A stretch of 64,000 nt of DNA, taken from the NCBI RefSeq assembly GCF_947648125.1, contig NZ_CANSMR010000022.1:62001-126000 (forward strand). Direction: 5' to 3'. How positions within the stretch are numbered: position 1 is the first letter of the stretch; each line of letters starts with the position of its first letter. This document shows, one piece after another, positions 36,404 through 44,430 of this stretch. The notes under the pieces are model-generated. The model saw only the letters and a list, made by a program, of their open reading frames with translations. It was not told the DNA's origin and ran no database searches. The stretch is from an uncultured Bradyrhizobium sp. (GTDB taxonomy: Bacteria; Pseudomonadota; Alphaproteobacteria; Rhizobiales; Xanthobacteraceae). The translations under genes and the position numbers were made by a program.

Positions 36404-37969
36404 TCATTCGGGCAACCCCGCCTTCCGAAGACCCTCCGTCACCGGCTTCCCGTTTGGTGGCCCGCCCCGGGCGATATACGCAGATATGGTAAAGGCGGGA
36501 TCGAGCTCAAGCACATGCGCCGCCGCCGCACGCGCCTCCGCCTCGCGTCCGAGATGGGCGAAAGCGGATGCGAGACACCGGTAAGCTGTCGAAAAGGAAG
36601 GCTTTAGACGAAGGGCTTTCTTCCCCGCGGCGATAGCCTCGTCAAAGCGACCAAGCTCGATAAAAGCATACCCCATCCCGGCAAACGTCATGTGTAGCCT
36701 CGGGTCTACCGGGCTCATGCGAATGGCACGTTCAAAGCTCCGGACCGCTTCTTCCGACAGCCCCGAATATCTGTAGACGTGGCCTCTACCGTGCCATACG
36801 TCAAATGAATTTGGATTAAGCGTGGCCGCCCGGTCAGCCGTTTCGGTCGCACTTTCACAATCGCCGACCATGAACGCTGAGACTACGGCAGCCCATGCTA
36901 ACGTGCTTGGATCCCCATCGTCGAGGCTCAATGCCAAGCGAGAAAGCCGAACTGCTTCCTTTCTGTCGAATTGAGGATCAGTGGAATAGCCCCAAAGCAC
37001 GTTTCGCATGTGACAGTTACCTGCCAGAGCCGCGACTAGGCCGAAACGAGGGTCCAGCTCCAAAGCGCGATGGGTCAGCCTGATCGCCTCGGCCTCCCCT
37101 TCGCGGGTCGCTAGGTAAATCTGCGGCAGAGCACGGAGATAAAAATCATAGGCGGTGAGGTTCTCCGGTCGCCGCCGCATTGCTACTGCAATTTCTATTT
37201 GAAGCAACTTTGGCTCAATGGCTGAGACAACGGCGACCGTCACTTCGTCCTGGAGAGCGAAAACGTCTGTCAGGTCACGCTCGAACCTGTCCGCCCAAAT
37301 GTGTGCCCCTGTAATCGCATCAATCAATTGCCCTGTAATGCGAACTTTCCCGGCCGCCTTGCGCACGGACCCCTCAAGGACATAGCGGACACCAAGCCTG
37401 CGTCCGACCTCCTTGATATCGACGGATTTGTTTTTGAACGTAAAGCTCGAATTGCGAGCGATCACGAACAGCCATTTGAACCGCGAAAGCGCTGTAGTGA
37501 TCTCGTCCACCATCCCATCCGCAAAATACTCCTGCTCGGGATCGCCGCTCATGTTCTCGAATGGCAATACGGCGATGGACGGCTTATCGGGAAGGGCGGG
37601 TGCGGGATTCGACGATTCCACGTGGCCGTCTGGGGCCAGCACGGCACCAGAAGTCCTTTCCCCTTCGTGCACTGCACCAACGAACCGAAAGCCCCTGCGC
37701 GGCAACGTCTTGATCAGGCGCTGTTCCTCCCCGGAATCGCCGATTGCGCTTCGGGCGACATTCAGCCGGGTCGTCAGTGCTGCATCCGAAACGCTGCGCC
37801 CGTTCCAGACGGCATTGATGAGGTCGTCCTTGCTGACGACGCGGTCCCTGTTGCGGATCAGGTAATCGAGCAGATCGAACACCTGCGGCGCGACGGAGAC
37901 GACGTCCGCCCCGCGATGCAGCTCGCGCCGGTCGGTGTCGAATGCGTACCCCTCGAAGAGATAGCGCAA
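36404..37969 (-). CDS. Winged-helix (OmpR/CadC-type) + TolB-like/TPR protein, copy A
   Basis: 521 residues from a TTG start that has AAGGAG nine bases upstream, giving MRYLFEGYAFD. Residues about 1-95 are an OmpR-type DNA-binding winged helix (VSVAPQVFDLLDYLIRNR, AVWNGRSVSD). A TolB-N-like region follows (IAVLPFENMSGDPEQEYFADG, LGVRYVLEGSVRK, ALQDEV), then about five TPR repeats. There is no membrane helix, unlike CadC. It probably regulates transcription in response to an unknown signal or partner. The first 91 codons and the promoter are practically identical to copy B. The frame continues open upstream, but that part lies in the shared promoter. Confidence 0.82.
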   Translation of the reverse strand: MRYLFEGYAFDTDRRELHRGADVVSVAPQVFDLLDYLIRNRDRVVSKDDLINAVWNGRSVSDAALTTRLNVARSAIGDSGEEQRLIKTLPRRGFRFVGAVHEGERTSGAVLAPDGHVESSNPAPALPDKPSIAVLPFENMSGDPEQEYFADGMVDEITTALSRFKWLFVIARNSSFTFKNKSVDIKEVGRRLGVRYVLEGSVRKAAGKVRITGQLIDAITGAHIWADRFERDLTDVFALQDEVTVAVVSAIEPKLLQIEIAVAMRRRPENLTAYDFYLRALPQIYLATREGEAEAIRLTHRALELDPRFGLVAALAGNCHMRNVLWGYSTDPQFDRKEAVRLSRLALSLDDGDPSTLAWAAVVSAFMVGDCESATETADRAATLNPNSFDVWHGRGHVYRYSGLSEEAVRSFERAIRMSPVDPRLHMTFAGMGYAFIELGRFDEAIAAGKKALRLKPSFSTAYRCLASAFAHLGREAEARAAAAHVLELDPAFTISAYIARGGPPNGKPVTEGLRKAGLPE

Positions 37970-38128
37970 GATGCGAATCTCCTTGGACGCGAGCCCCCCG
38001 ACAACCGGGCTTTGACCTCGCAGGACATCGCAAGAATAAGCTGCCGGTGAGGAAAATGTAAGCTGGCGGTCAAGCGTGCCCACCGACCCCGCGGCACCTT
38101 CGTGCCAGTGGAAAGACACCGTCCCAGG
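37696..38128 (-). repeat. 433-bp near-identical direct repeat, copy A
   Basis: Matches 40211-40643 with one difference by eye (A at 38082 versus G at 40597). It covers about 160 bp of upstream DNA plus codons 1-91 of the winged-helix gene and ends exactly at the domain boundary (LPR). Confidence 0.9.
38033..38061 (-). promoter_or_regulatory. Predicted promoter of winged-helix/TPR gene copy A
   Basis: On the minus strand TTACAT, 17 bases, TATTCT, about 60 bp ahead of the TTG start. The same box precedes copy B and the 48.8-kb paralogue. Confidence 0.55.
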
Positions 38129-38286
38129 GCGACAACGGAAAATGGCAGACTTGCTGCCGCTTGGTAACCCTGAACCAAGTAATGTCGACGAAGACAAATC
38201 TTCATCGAGATTGCTTTGAGGTTCGCGCCCCAAATGTCGCTCGATACATGCCTCTTGGATAATTCACATCACTATGGAGGTAGCCC

Positions 38287-38586
38287 ATGCCGATCGTACA
38301 ATTTACTCGTTTCAAGACCGACAAGCCCGATGAAATGGTCCAGATTGTCAGGCGGGCGAAGAAAATCTTTGAAAAACACGGCGCCGAATTTCTTCGGCTG
38401 TCCCGTTTCCACACTGGCGCGTGGGCAGGAGAGTTGCTGGTTGCGACGCGCTACGCCAGTTGGGAAGTTTACGGCAAAGTGCAGGAGGCCGTGGCAAAGG
38501 ACCCGGAGTTCGCGCAGGTGCAGGCGGAAGGAATGAAAATCTCCGAACTACAGGGCCGCAACATCGCCGTTGGCATCGATCTCTAG
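38287..38586 (+). CDS. Small dimeric alpha-beta barrel-like protein
   Basis: 99 residues, starting MPIVQFTRFKTDKPDEM. The alternation of short strands and helices and the size suggest a ferredoxin-like alpha/beta barrel (EthD/NIPSNAP/antibiotic monooxygenase type), but no catalytic motif is visible and I cannot name the family. GGAGG lies 8 bases before the ATG, and a strong hairpin follows the gene, so it is a well-delimited single-gene unit. It is divergent from winged-helix gene copy A. Confidence 0.75.
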   Translation: MPIVQFTRFKTDKPDEMVQIVRRAKKIFEKHGAEFLRLSRFHTGAWAGELLVATRYASWEVYGKVQEAVAKDPEFAQVQAEGMKISELQGRNIAVGIDL

Positions 38587-38622
38587 TCGGGGCGCCGCCC
38601 AGCGACCCACGTCAAGCGCGGA

Positions 38623-38645
38623 GGCCGCCGGGCATACCGGCGGCC
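38623..38645 (+). terminator. Terminator after the small barrel protein gene
   Basis: A perfect 9-bp stem, GGCCGCCGG with CCGGCGGCC, 5-nt loop, followed by GTTTCAATTT, 37 bp past the stop. Confidence 0.75.
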
Positions 38646-38764
38646 GTTTCAATTTCGATAGATTGCACTCCTGGCTGCGTTACTCTGCGCCCGGCTCCTT
38701 GCCTCACCGCTCCGGAGATCCGATAATCTCGTCATCGACGCAATCACGGTGAATTGGGCTGGTG

Positions 38765-38925
38765 ATGTCGCAGAAGGGGGCAACCGCGTCGTCTTTACGG
38801 TCGGCCAGCTACTTCCGGTCTACCCACAATTTCAGACATGTCGCTGCACTGCGCTAACTGACGCGAGGGGCCACTTCCGGACTCATGCAGCGCAGCAAAC
38901 ACGCTCTGTTCGGTCACCTCGTCGG
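38765..38925 (+). repeat. Island repeat copy 2 (type A) with 3' remnant
   Basis: Begins ATGTCGCAGAAGGGGGCA, contains CAGACATGTCGCTGCACTGC and reaches GGGCCACTTCCGGACTCATG at 38868-38887. It continues into a tail (TTCGGTCACCTCGTCGGCG) matching the 3' end of the ABC substrate-binding gene at 50.86 kb. Confidence 0.75.
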
Positions 38926-38933
38926 CGCGGGCT

Positions 38934-40484
38934 CTATTCTGGTAACCCCGCTTTCCGAAGGCCCTCAATTAGCAGCTTCGCATTTGACAGCCCGCCCCGT
39001 GCGATCCACGCAGATATCGTAAAGGCGGGATCGACCTCAAGCACACGCGCCGCCGCCTCACGCGCCTTAGCATCTCGCCCGAGATGAGCGAAAGCGGACG
39101 CGAGACAGCGGTGAGCTGGTGAGTAGGACGGGTCCTGACGAAGAGCCTTGTTCCCTGCGACGATGGCCTCGTCAAAGCGACCAAGCTCGACCAACGCCGT
39201 CCCCATCGCCGCAAACATCAGGTGCAGCCGCGGGTCTACCGGGCTCATGCGCATGGCGCGTTCAAAGCTCCGGACAGCTTCCTCCGGCAGCCCCGCAATT
39301 CTGTAGACTTGGCCTCTGCTGTTCCATGCGCCGAATGAATTTGGGTTGAGCGCGACCGCCCGGTCGGCCATTTCGATCTCACTTTCACTATCGCCGACCA
39401 TGAACGCCGAGGTTATGGCAGCCGTTGCCAATGTGTCCGGATCACCATCGTCGATACTCAATGCCAGGCGACAAAGCCGAATGGCTTCCTTGCGCTCGAA
39501 TTGCGGATCCATGGCGTAGCCCAAGACGACGTTGAGCATGTGACAGTTGCCCGCCAGCGCTGCGACAAAGCCGAACCGAGGGTCAAGCTCCAAGGCACGG
39601 TGAGCCAGCCTTATCGCCTCCGCTACCCGTACGCGGGTCGTTAGGTAAAACTGCTGCCTCGCGCGGAGAGAAAAATCATACGCGCTGAGATTCTCCGGGC
39701 GCTGCCGCGTGGCCATTGCAATTTCTGTTTGGAGCAATTTTGGCTGAATGGCTGAGACAACAGCGACCGTGACTTCGTCCTGCAGAGCGAAAATGTCGGT
39801 CAAGTCGCGCTCGAACCTGTCCGCCCAAATGTGCGCGCCTGTAACAGCATCGATCAACTGTCCCGTGATGCGAACTTTGCCTGACGCCTTGCGCACCGAC
39901 CCCTCGAGGACATAGCGCACACCAAGCCTGCGCCCGACTTCCTTGACATCGACGACTTTGCCTTTGAACGTAAAGCTCGAATTACGCGCAATCACGAATA
40001 ACCATTTGAAACGCGACAGCGCCGTCGTGATCTCCTCGACCATCCCGTCGGCGAAATATTCCTGTTCGCGGTCGCCGCTCATGTTCTCGAACGGCAGCAC
40101 GGCGATGGAGGGCTTGTCGGGAAGCGCAGGAGCGCTCTCGGGCGGATCGCCGGGATGAGGGCCGGCACCTTCTCGCGCCTCCCGCACCTGTCCGACGAAA
40201 CGGAATCCCTTGCGCGGCAACGTCTTGATCAGGCGCTGTTCCTCCCCGGAATCGCCGATTGCGCTTCGGGCGACATTCAGCCGGGTCGTCAGTGCTGCAT
40301 CCGAAACGCTGCGCCCGTTCCAGACGGCATTGATGAGGTCGTCCTTGCTGACGACGCGGTCCCTGTTGCGGATCAGGTAATCGAGCAGATCGAACACCTG
40401 CGGCGCGACGGAGACGACGTCCGCCCCGCGATGCAGCTCGCGCCGGTCGGTGTCGAATGCGTACCCCTCGAAGAGATAGCGCAA
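38934..40484 (-). CDS. Winged-helix (OmpR/CadC-type) + TolB-like/TPR protein, copy B
   Basis: 516 residues from a TTG start equivalent to that of copy A (AAGGAG nine bases upstream). Domain order is the same: winged helix (1-95), TolB-N-like region, TPR repeats ending EGLRKAGLPE. The first 91 residues are identical to copy A while the TPR part differs at many positions, so both proteins should recognise the same DNA but different partners. The frame is open far upstream through antisense of the DUF1127 gene; this is not used. Its 3' end lies beside repeat copy 2. Confidence 0.82.
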   Translation of the reverse strand: MRYLFEGYAFDTDRRELHRGADVVSVAPQVFDLLDYLIRNRDRVVSKDDLINAVWNGRSVSDAALTTRLNVARSAIGDSGEEQRLIKTLPRKGFRFVGQVREAREGAGPHPGDPPESAPALPDKPSIAVLPFENMSGDREQEYFADGMVEEITTALSRFKWLFVIARNSSFTFKGKVVDVKEVGRRLGVRYVLEGSVRKASGKVRITGQLIDAVTGAHIWADRFERDLTDIFALQDEVTVAVVSAIQPKLLQTEIAMATRQRPENLSAYDFSLRARQQFYLTTRVRVAEAIRLAHRALELDPRFGFVAALAGNCHMLNVVLGYAMDPQFERKEAIRLCRLALSIDDGDPDTLATAAITSAFMVGDSESEIEMADRAVALNPNSFGAWNSRGQVYRIAGLPEEAVRSFERAMRMSPVDPRLHLMFAAMGTALVELGRFDEAIVAGNKALRQDPSYSPAHRCLASAFAHLGRDAKAREAAARVLEVDPAFTISAWIARGGLSNAKLLIEGLRKAGLPE

Positions 40485-40643
40485 GATGCGAATCTCCTTG
40501 GACGCGAGCCCCCCGACAACCGGGCTTTGACCTCGCAGGACATCGCAAGAATAAGCTGCCGGTGAGGAAAATGTAAGCTGGCGGTCAAGCGTGCCCGCCG
40601 ACCCCGCGGCACCTTCGTGCCAGTGGAAAGACACCGTCCCAGG
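40211..40643 (-). repeat. 433-bp near-identical direct repeat, copy B
   Basis: Partner of 37696-38128. Here it ends inside the ribosome site (CAGG of AGGAG) of the divergent DUF1127 gene, which suggests this is the original context and copy A the recipient. Confidence 0.9.
40527..40576. promoter_or_regulatory. Overlapping divergent promoters (copy B and DUF1127)
   Basis: Minus strand: TTACAT at 40576-40571, 17 bases, TATTCT at 40553-40548 for the winged-helix gene. Plus strand: TTGACC at 40527, 17 bases, AATAAG at 40550 for the DUF1127 gene. The two -10 regions overlap, so the genes are likely to compete or be co-regulated. Confidence 0.5.
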
Positions 40644-40653
40644 AGACACCGCA

Positions 40654-40950
40654 ATGAGCACGACACGCGGCACGGCGTGGCAGGAACAGACATCCGTATC
40701 GACCCGGCATATCTCCGGCTTCATTCGGAAATGTTGGGATGCCTTTCTGGAGCGCCGCGAACGCCAGAAATTGCGTACCAACCTGTCCGGCTTGAGTGAC
40801 CAGGAGCTGATGGATATCGGCACTACACGCGGCGAGATCGACTACGTCGCCTCACACCGGGATATTGACCCACGAGGCATCCGATCCGGGGAATGGCTGC
40901 GATACCTGCCAACGGTGGACGGCCAAATTGGACCCATCGACTTCCGATAG
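40654..40950 (+). CDS. DUF1127 protein
   Basis: 98 residues. The DUF1127 helix-turn pattern is in the middle (ERRERQKLRTNLSGLSDQELMDIGTTRGEIDYV) with a 30-residue C-terminal extension (RDIDPRGIRS and onward). Cytoplasmic, with no catalytic residues expected; family members influence RNA turnover and stress adaptation. AGGAG lies 9 bases before the ATG. It is divergent from winged-helix gene copy B with overlapping promoters. Confidence 0.8.
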   Translation: MSTTRGTAWQEQTSVSTRHISGFIRKCWDAFLERRERQKLRTNLSGLSDQELMDIGTTRGEIDYVASHRDIDPRGIRSGEWLRYLPTVDGQIGPIDFR

Positions 40951-41034
40951 GGGGCAAGCGCGTCGTTCTGGGGCACGCCGATCACTTCCGGTTCTATCTT
41001 GTGAACAGACGTAGTCAGGGCCGCTCCGCATGTT
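40945..41034 (+). repeat. Island repeat copy 3 (degenerate)
   Basis: GGGGGCAAGCGCGTCGTTCT at the left, ATCACTTCCGGTTCTA in the middle, GGGCCGCTCCGCATG at the right; clearly related to type A but decayed. Confidence 0.5.
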
Positions 41035-41056
41035 CAAAAATGCAAGAGCCGTCATT

Positions 41057-41851
41057 TCAATGAGTGCGCGCAGCAGGTTTCGACGCTTTGAAGACGTATC
41101 GGTTGGTACTGAAGAAGTATCTTCCTGCTTCGCTCAGGCGCTCGAACTCGCTATGCCACTCGCTGAGATCATCAGCCGAAACGTCTTTCTTGCGCCCAAC
41201 AAAATCTCGAATGCCCCTTGCTAGTCCCTTGCTGTAGCTATCATCATCACATTGCAGGTTGAGGATCGGAAAGATGGTTGCTCCGTCAAATCGAAACCCT
41301 GCATTGACTAACTTGTGTGCCAAGAATCTTGGGAGATGCGGATGAGCACAATGCTCTTCCCATGACTTCATGACCAAGGCCATACGTTCTGGATTTTCGG
41401 AATGCCACACAACGGCGTCCCAATCCGTTGCGACAAAGATCGTTCTGCCGCCCGGCCTCAGAACGCGAAACGTCTCGGACAGAACGCGGTCAACATCAGG
41501 AACGTACTCGGCAACTTGCGTACATACAACGGCATCAAGCGACGCGTCTGCCTGACCTAGATTAGTCGCATCGCCGATGGCATATGAAAGCCACGTTGAA
41601 GCTTTCCGCCGATTGCAGAGGTCTATTAGATCGGTCGAAATATCGATGCCGATGACAGCACCATGACGCCCAACGATCTCTCCCATGCTTTCGCACAGAT
41701 AGCCCGGACCACATCCGATATCCAGAACGCGCTCACCACTGGACAAATCGAGTTGCCGAATTGTCTCCAATCGTTGCGCCACCACGTCTCTCGTGAGATA
41801 GGTCTTTTCGAGTCCTTTTGCGGCTTCCTTAGTGAATTCGAGCTTGCTCAT
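41057..41851 (-). CDS. SAM-dependent methyltransferase (class I)
   Basis: 264 residues. SAM-binding motif I is VLDIGCGPGYLCES; the acidic end of strand 2 is VIGIDIS; the post-motifs DAVVCTQVAEYVPDVDRVL and FRVLRPGGRTIFVATDW place it near UbiE/Methyltransf_11 proteins. The acceptor is unknown. GGAGG precedes the ATG of MSKLEFTKEA; a longer frame of 20 codons is less likely. It is flanked on both sides by island repeats. Confidence 0.82.
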   Translation of the reverse strand: MSKLEFTKEAAKGLEKTYLTRDVVAQRLETIRQLDLSSGERVLDIGCGPGYLCESMGEIVGRHGAVIGIDISTDLIDLCNRRKASTWLSYAIGDATNLGQADASLDAVVCTQVAEYVPDVDRVLSETFRVLRPGGRTIFVATDWDAVVWHSENPERMALVMKSWEEHCAHPHLPRFLAHKLVNAGFRFDGATIFPILNLQCDDDSYSKGLARGIRDFVGRKKDVSADDLSEWHSEFERLSEAGRYFFSTNRYVFKASKPAARTH

Positions 41852-41957
41852 CGTCGCCTCCACCCGGTAGGGCGCATGGAGAATTAGAGCTCGAAAGATA
41901 GGGTAAATCAATGGTCAGCAGGTCACCCGCCGTGTGACCCAAGGCCGGAAGCCGCCG

Positions 41958-42077
41958 GTGTCTGCGTTGGGTCAAATTGAGAAGAACTCATCATGAGCAC
42001 ATGCCTTCCGGGTTACCCCTGAATGCGGGCATCGCCCGGTGCAGTTGGCATGTCTCGAACAGGCCAGAAGCGGAAAT
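41958..42077 (+). repeat. Island repeat copy 4 (type B, degenerate)
   Basis: Left arm GTGTCTGCGTTGGGTCA, right arm GGCCAGAAGCGGAAAT, with GTTGGCATGTCTCGAAC before the right arm as in the other type B copies. Confidence 0.6.
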
Positions 42078-42156
42078 AGTTATGCTGTTAGTTCGCGCCG
42101 AAGGCGATCGACGCGCGCGGGCTGGATCAAGGTCGATCAAGTAACATGCGCGCCGC

Positions 42157-42969
42157 TCACGATTTCCGGCCGCTGCCAAACATGATTTCAACTTCGATCT
42201 CAATGGGTCCGCCTTCGTTGCCGACCTCGCGCCTTATCTCTTCGCGAACGACACGACGCGTCTCCTCCGGCAACGCAACAAAGGCCTCGCCCGCCGATCC
42301 CCAACCGCGCTCGATGTGCTCGAAATAGACTTCAAAGGACGCGTGCGGAAAACGTTGCGAGTGGATCGTGACCTCTAGGTCGGCAAAACCGGCCTGCTCA
42401 AATAGCGCCCGTAACCTGCGTTCATCGCCGAACGAAAAAAGCCGATCGGCGGATGAAACGTACGATGGCACATGCCGCGCGATCGCGAGATGAACGCGCG
42501 TGTTGTAGGAACGCTCAGGTACCGTATTGACCGATACGGCAGCTCGCCCGCCGCCTTTCAGGACGCGATGAAACTCGCTGAGACCGCGGAGAGGATCGGG
42601 AAAGAACATCAAGCCAAGGCTGCACAGGACTGTATCGAAGGTGTCGCTCCGGAAGCTCAGGGCTTGACCGTCTTCGATGACGACGGTTGCGTTTGACGCG
42701 TTGGCAAGGCGTCCCTTCGCTTGTTCGACCATGTCCGGAGAAACGTCGGCTGCTGTGAGGCGACCATCCCGGCCAATGATAGCCAATGCGGCTTCAGCCG
42801 CAAGGCCAGTACCGGTCGCAATGTCCAGAACGGTCTGACCGGCTGCAACACGACCGGCCCGGATCAGGAACGGAATAAAATACGACGAGACGTGAGCAAA
42901 GCCCTGGTCATAACCGGCGGCGGCCGCGCTGCCGTATTGCTTCATTTTCATGTCGCTGACATCGCTCAT
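42157..42969 (-). CDS. SAM-dependent methyltransferase (class I)
   Basis: 270 residues from MSDVSDMKMKQYG. Motif I is VLDIATGTGLAAEAAL, followed by LTAADVSPDMVEQAK and FHRVLKGGGRAAVSV. The overall pattern resembles small-molecule and ubiquinone-type methyltransferases. It is not closely similar to the neighbouring methyltransferase. GAGG lies about 10 bases before the chosen ATG; an ATG three codons earlier lacks spacing. Two copies of a dyad operator about 110-185 bp upstream suggest repression by a TetR-type protein that is not encoded nearby. Confidence 0.8.
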   Translation of the reverse strand: MSDVSDMKMKQYGSAAAAGYDQGFAHVSSYFIPFLIRAGRVAAGQTVLDIATGTGLAAEAALAIIGRDGRLTAADVSPDMVEQAKGRLANASNATVVIEDGQALSFRSDTFDTVLCSLGLMFFPDPLRGLSEFHRVLKGGGRAAVSVNTVPERSYNTRVHLAIARHVPSYVSSADRLFSFGDERRLRALFEQAGFADLEVTIHSQRFPHASFEVYFEHIERGWGSAGEAFVALPEETRRVVREEIRREVGNEGGPIEIEVEIMFGSGRKS

Positions 42970-43080
42970 GGTTGGCATCCTCGATGTGAAGCCAGGTGCC
43001 ATCAGATGACGCGACCGTCCGCGCTCCTGCTCCAATCAGGGGCGGGGCACCGACCGGTCAGAGAGTCGCGCGAGATAGTT

Positions 43081-43154
43081 TGTAAACAGCTCTGTGTACG
43101 AACACTCCGCTCGCAGCGTTCGACTGTCAAGCAAAATGTAGACAGGTCTGTGTA
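43081..43154 (-). promoter_or_regulatory. Twin dyad operators ahead of a methyltransferase gene
   Basis: TGTAAACAGCTCTGTGTA (43081-43098) and TGTAGACAGGTCTGTGTA (43137-43154) are two copies of one imperfect palindrome (ACAG-NN-CTGT core), 56 bp apart. A TTGACA on the minus strand (43130-43125) sits between them. The layout fits a repressor of the TetR class. Confidence 0.6.
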
Positions 43155-43218
43155 GGCGCGTCGAGTAAGTAGATCCGCTACGGCAGCATTGGCATTGGCG
43201 CTGCCTTGGCCCAGGGCA

Positions 43219-43337
43219 ATGTCGGCTTGGGGTCAATCGCGTCGTGTTGCAGTCGGCCAGCTACTTTCGGTCTCCCCTCAACTTCGGACATGCCGCTGCA
43301 CTGCGCCAACTGACGCGATGGGCCAAACTGCGACATT
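43219..43337 (+). repeat. Island repeat copy 5 (type A, nearly complete)
   Basis: Left arm ATGTCGGCTTGGGGTCA, central CGGACATGCCGCTGCACTGC, right arm GATGGGCCAAACTGCGACAT. Confidence 0.8.
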
Positions 43338-43388
43338 CCCTCGTCACGTCGAGGCGACGATCTCTGGATGTAGCCTCCCATAGTCGGA

Positions 43389-43982
43389 CTAGTTACTGCT
43401 GTAGCAATCTTCCTTCCTATATTCGGCGCGAGACATTCTCGGCCAATACTCGTCACGCGACGTACGCATCGGAATGCACTCGGGGTGTTGCGAAGCTGGG
43501 AAAAATTGCAGCGCATGGCCGGGACGTCCGAAATCGAACGCGCCGATGTACTTCCAACCAACGCTTGATGCAAACGGCGAGAGTGTTTTTAACTCCAGTG
43601 TCCGCAGATCAACAACGTAGTCGTCTTCCCCAGGGCTGAGGACGGCAACTTCATGTTGAGGCGTTTCATAAATGCTGTGCCGGGCGTTGTGCAGCCAGTC
43701 GAAGCCGGTGATTTCGCCGCGGACGGAGCCGCGCGGCGTCGAGGCAGTCAGAAAAACGCCGCTCTCCTGCGTCACATCCCAGATCATGTAGAACTCAAGC
43801 TTAATAGTCGCGTTCAGTTCAGAAATTGAGATGCTCGACGAATAAGCAGGAGGGCTAAAGACGACTGAAAGGTAAAGGTAGGTGATAGCGCCGTAAGCGA
43901 GGGCGAACAAAGCAGATGGGGCGGCCAGCAATGCTAGGACCATTCCAATCAGGATGCGCCTTGCGACGCGCGCGATAGCCAT
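43389..43982 (-). CDS. Membrane-anchored protein, unknown function
   Basis: 197 residues. One long hydrophobic stretch (about 10-42: ILIGMVLALLAAPSALFALA and on) anchors a soluble domain with no recognisable motif. Cysteines near the C-terminus (HPECIPM, KEDCYSSN) may form a disulphide. AAGGAC precedes the ATG. Codon use and GC are lower than in the chromosome left of 36 kb, in keeping with an acquired gene. Confidence 0.6.
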   Translation of the reverse strand: MAIARVARRILIGMVLALLAAPSALFALAYGAITYLYLSVVFSPPAYSSSISISELNATIKLEFYMIWDVTQESGVFLTASTPRGSVRGEITGFDWLHNARHSIYETPQHEVAVLSPGEDDYVVDLRTLELKTLSPFASSVGWKYIGAFDFGRPGHALQFFPASQHPECIPMRTSRDEYWPRMSRAEYRKEDCYSSN

Positions 43983-44430
43983 GGGCTGTCCTTCAAGCGA
44001 CCGAGATATTTCGAGCTTACTTGCGCGTTATCTACTTCAATGTTTTACGCGCCCGAATTACGCAAGCGTCGGTTCCAGGACACTTTGGCCGAGATGGTGC
44101 GCCCGTGTGTGGTCTTGTCCGGAGATGTGAGGTTCTGTACGGGGTCTTGGTTCACCGTGCCCGTTTGCTTGCTCGCCAGAACGAGGAAGTCGGCTTTGGG
44201 TCACTCTCGGAAGTCGGCGGCCCTTCCGCCGAAGTCCATTAGTCTCCAGTGAGCAGACATCCGCAGACCTCCCGATGAGGTTCGAAAGGGGCCAGAAGCG
44301 GACTTGGGACCATTTAGCGGAGTGGACCAAGGCCTCTGCAGGCTAAATGGCGATCATAATGTCCGGCGGCCCTCGCGACGGGAGGGGTTCCTTTTCGCTC
44401 GCCGCCGGTGTTTCATCTGCGCGGCGGAGA
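43983..44430. other. 448-bp gap with island repeat copy 6
   Basis: Holds repeat copy 6; short frames here (for example 44040-44252) run through the repeat and look spurious. The kinase-like gene may start 84 bases earlier than chosen, shrinking this gap. Confidence 0.55.
44188..44307 (+). repeat. Island repeat copy 6 (type B)
   Basis: Left arm GAAGTCGGCTTTGGGTCA, central AGCAGACATCCGCAGACC, right arm GGGGCCAGAAGCGGACTTGG. Confidence 0.75.

Larger units (their letters stand above)
38587..38933. other. 347-bp gap: terminator, island repeat copy 2
   Basis: Contains the terminator at 38623 and repeat copy 2 at 38765; no further gene is seen. Confidence 0.7.

Noticed and set aside
40591-40823. 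N-terminal extension of winged-helix gene copy B through the DUF1127 gene
   Set aside because: The extension is antisense to the DUF1127 gene and includes the shared promoter; the TTG with AAGGAG upstream gives the normal domain start.
44040-44252. Short frame in the gap before the kinase-like gene
   Set aside because: Its C-terminal half is encoded by repeat copy 6; similar peptides appear wherever the repeat occurs, so it is not a gene.
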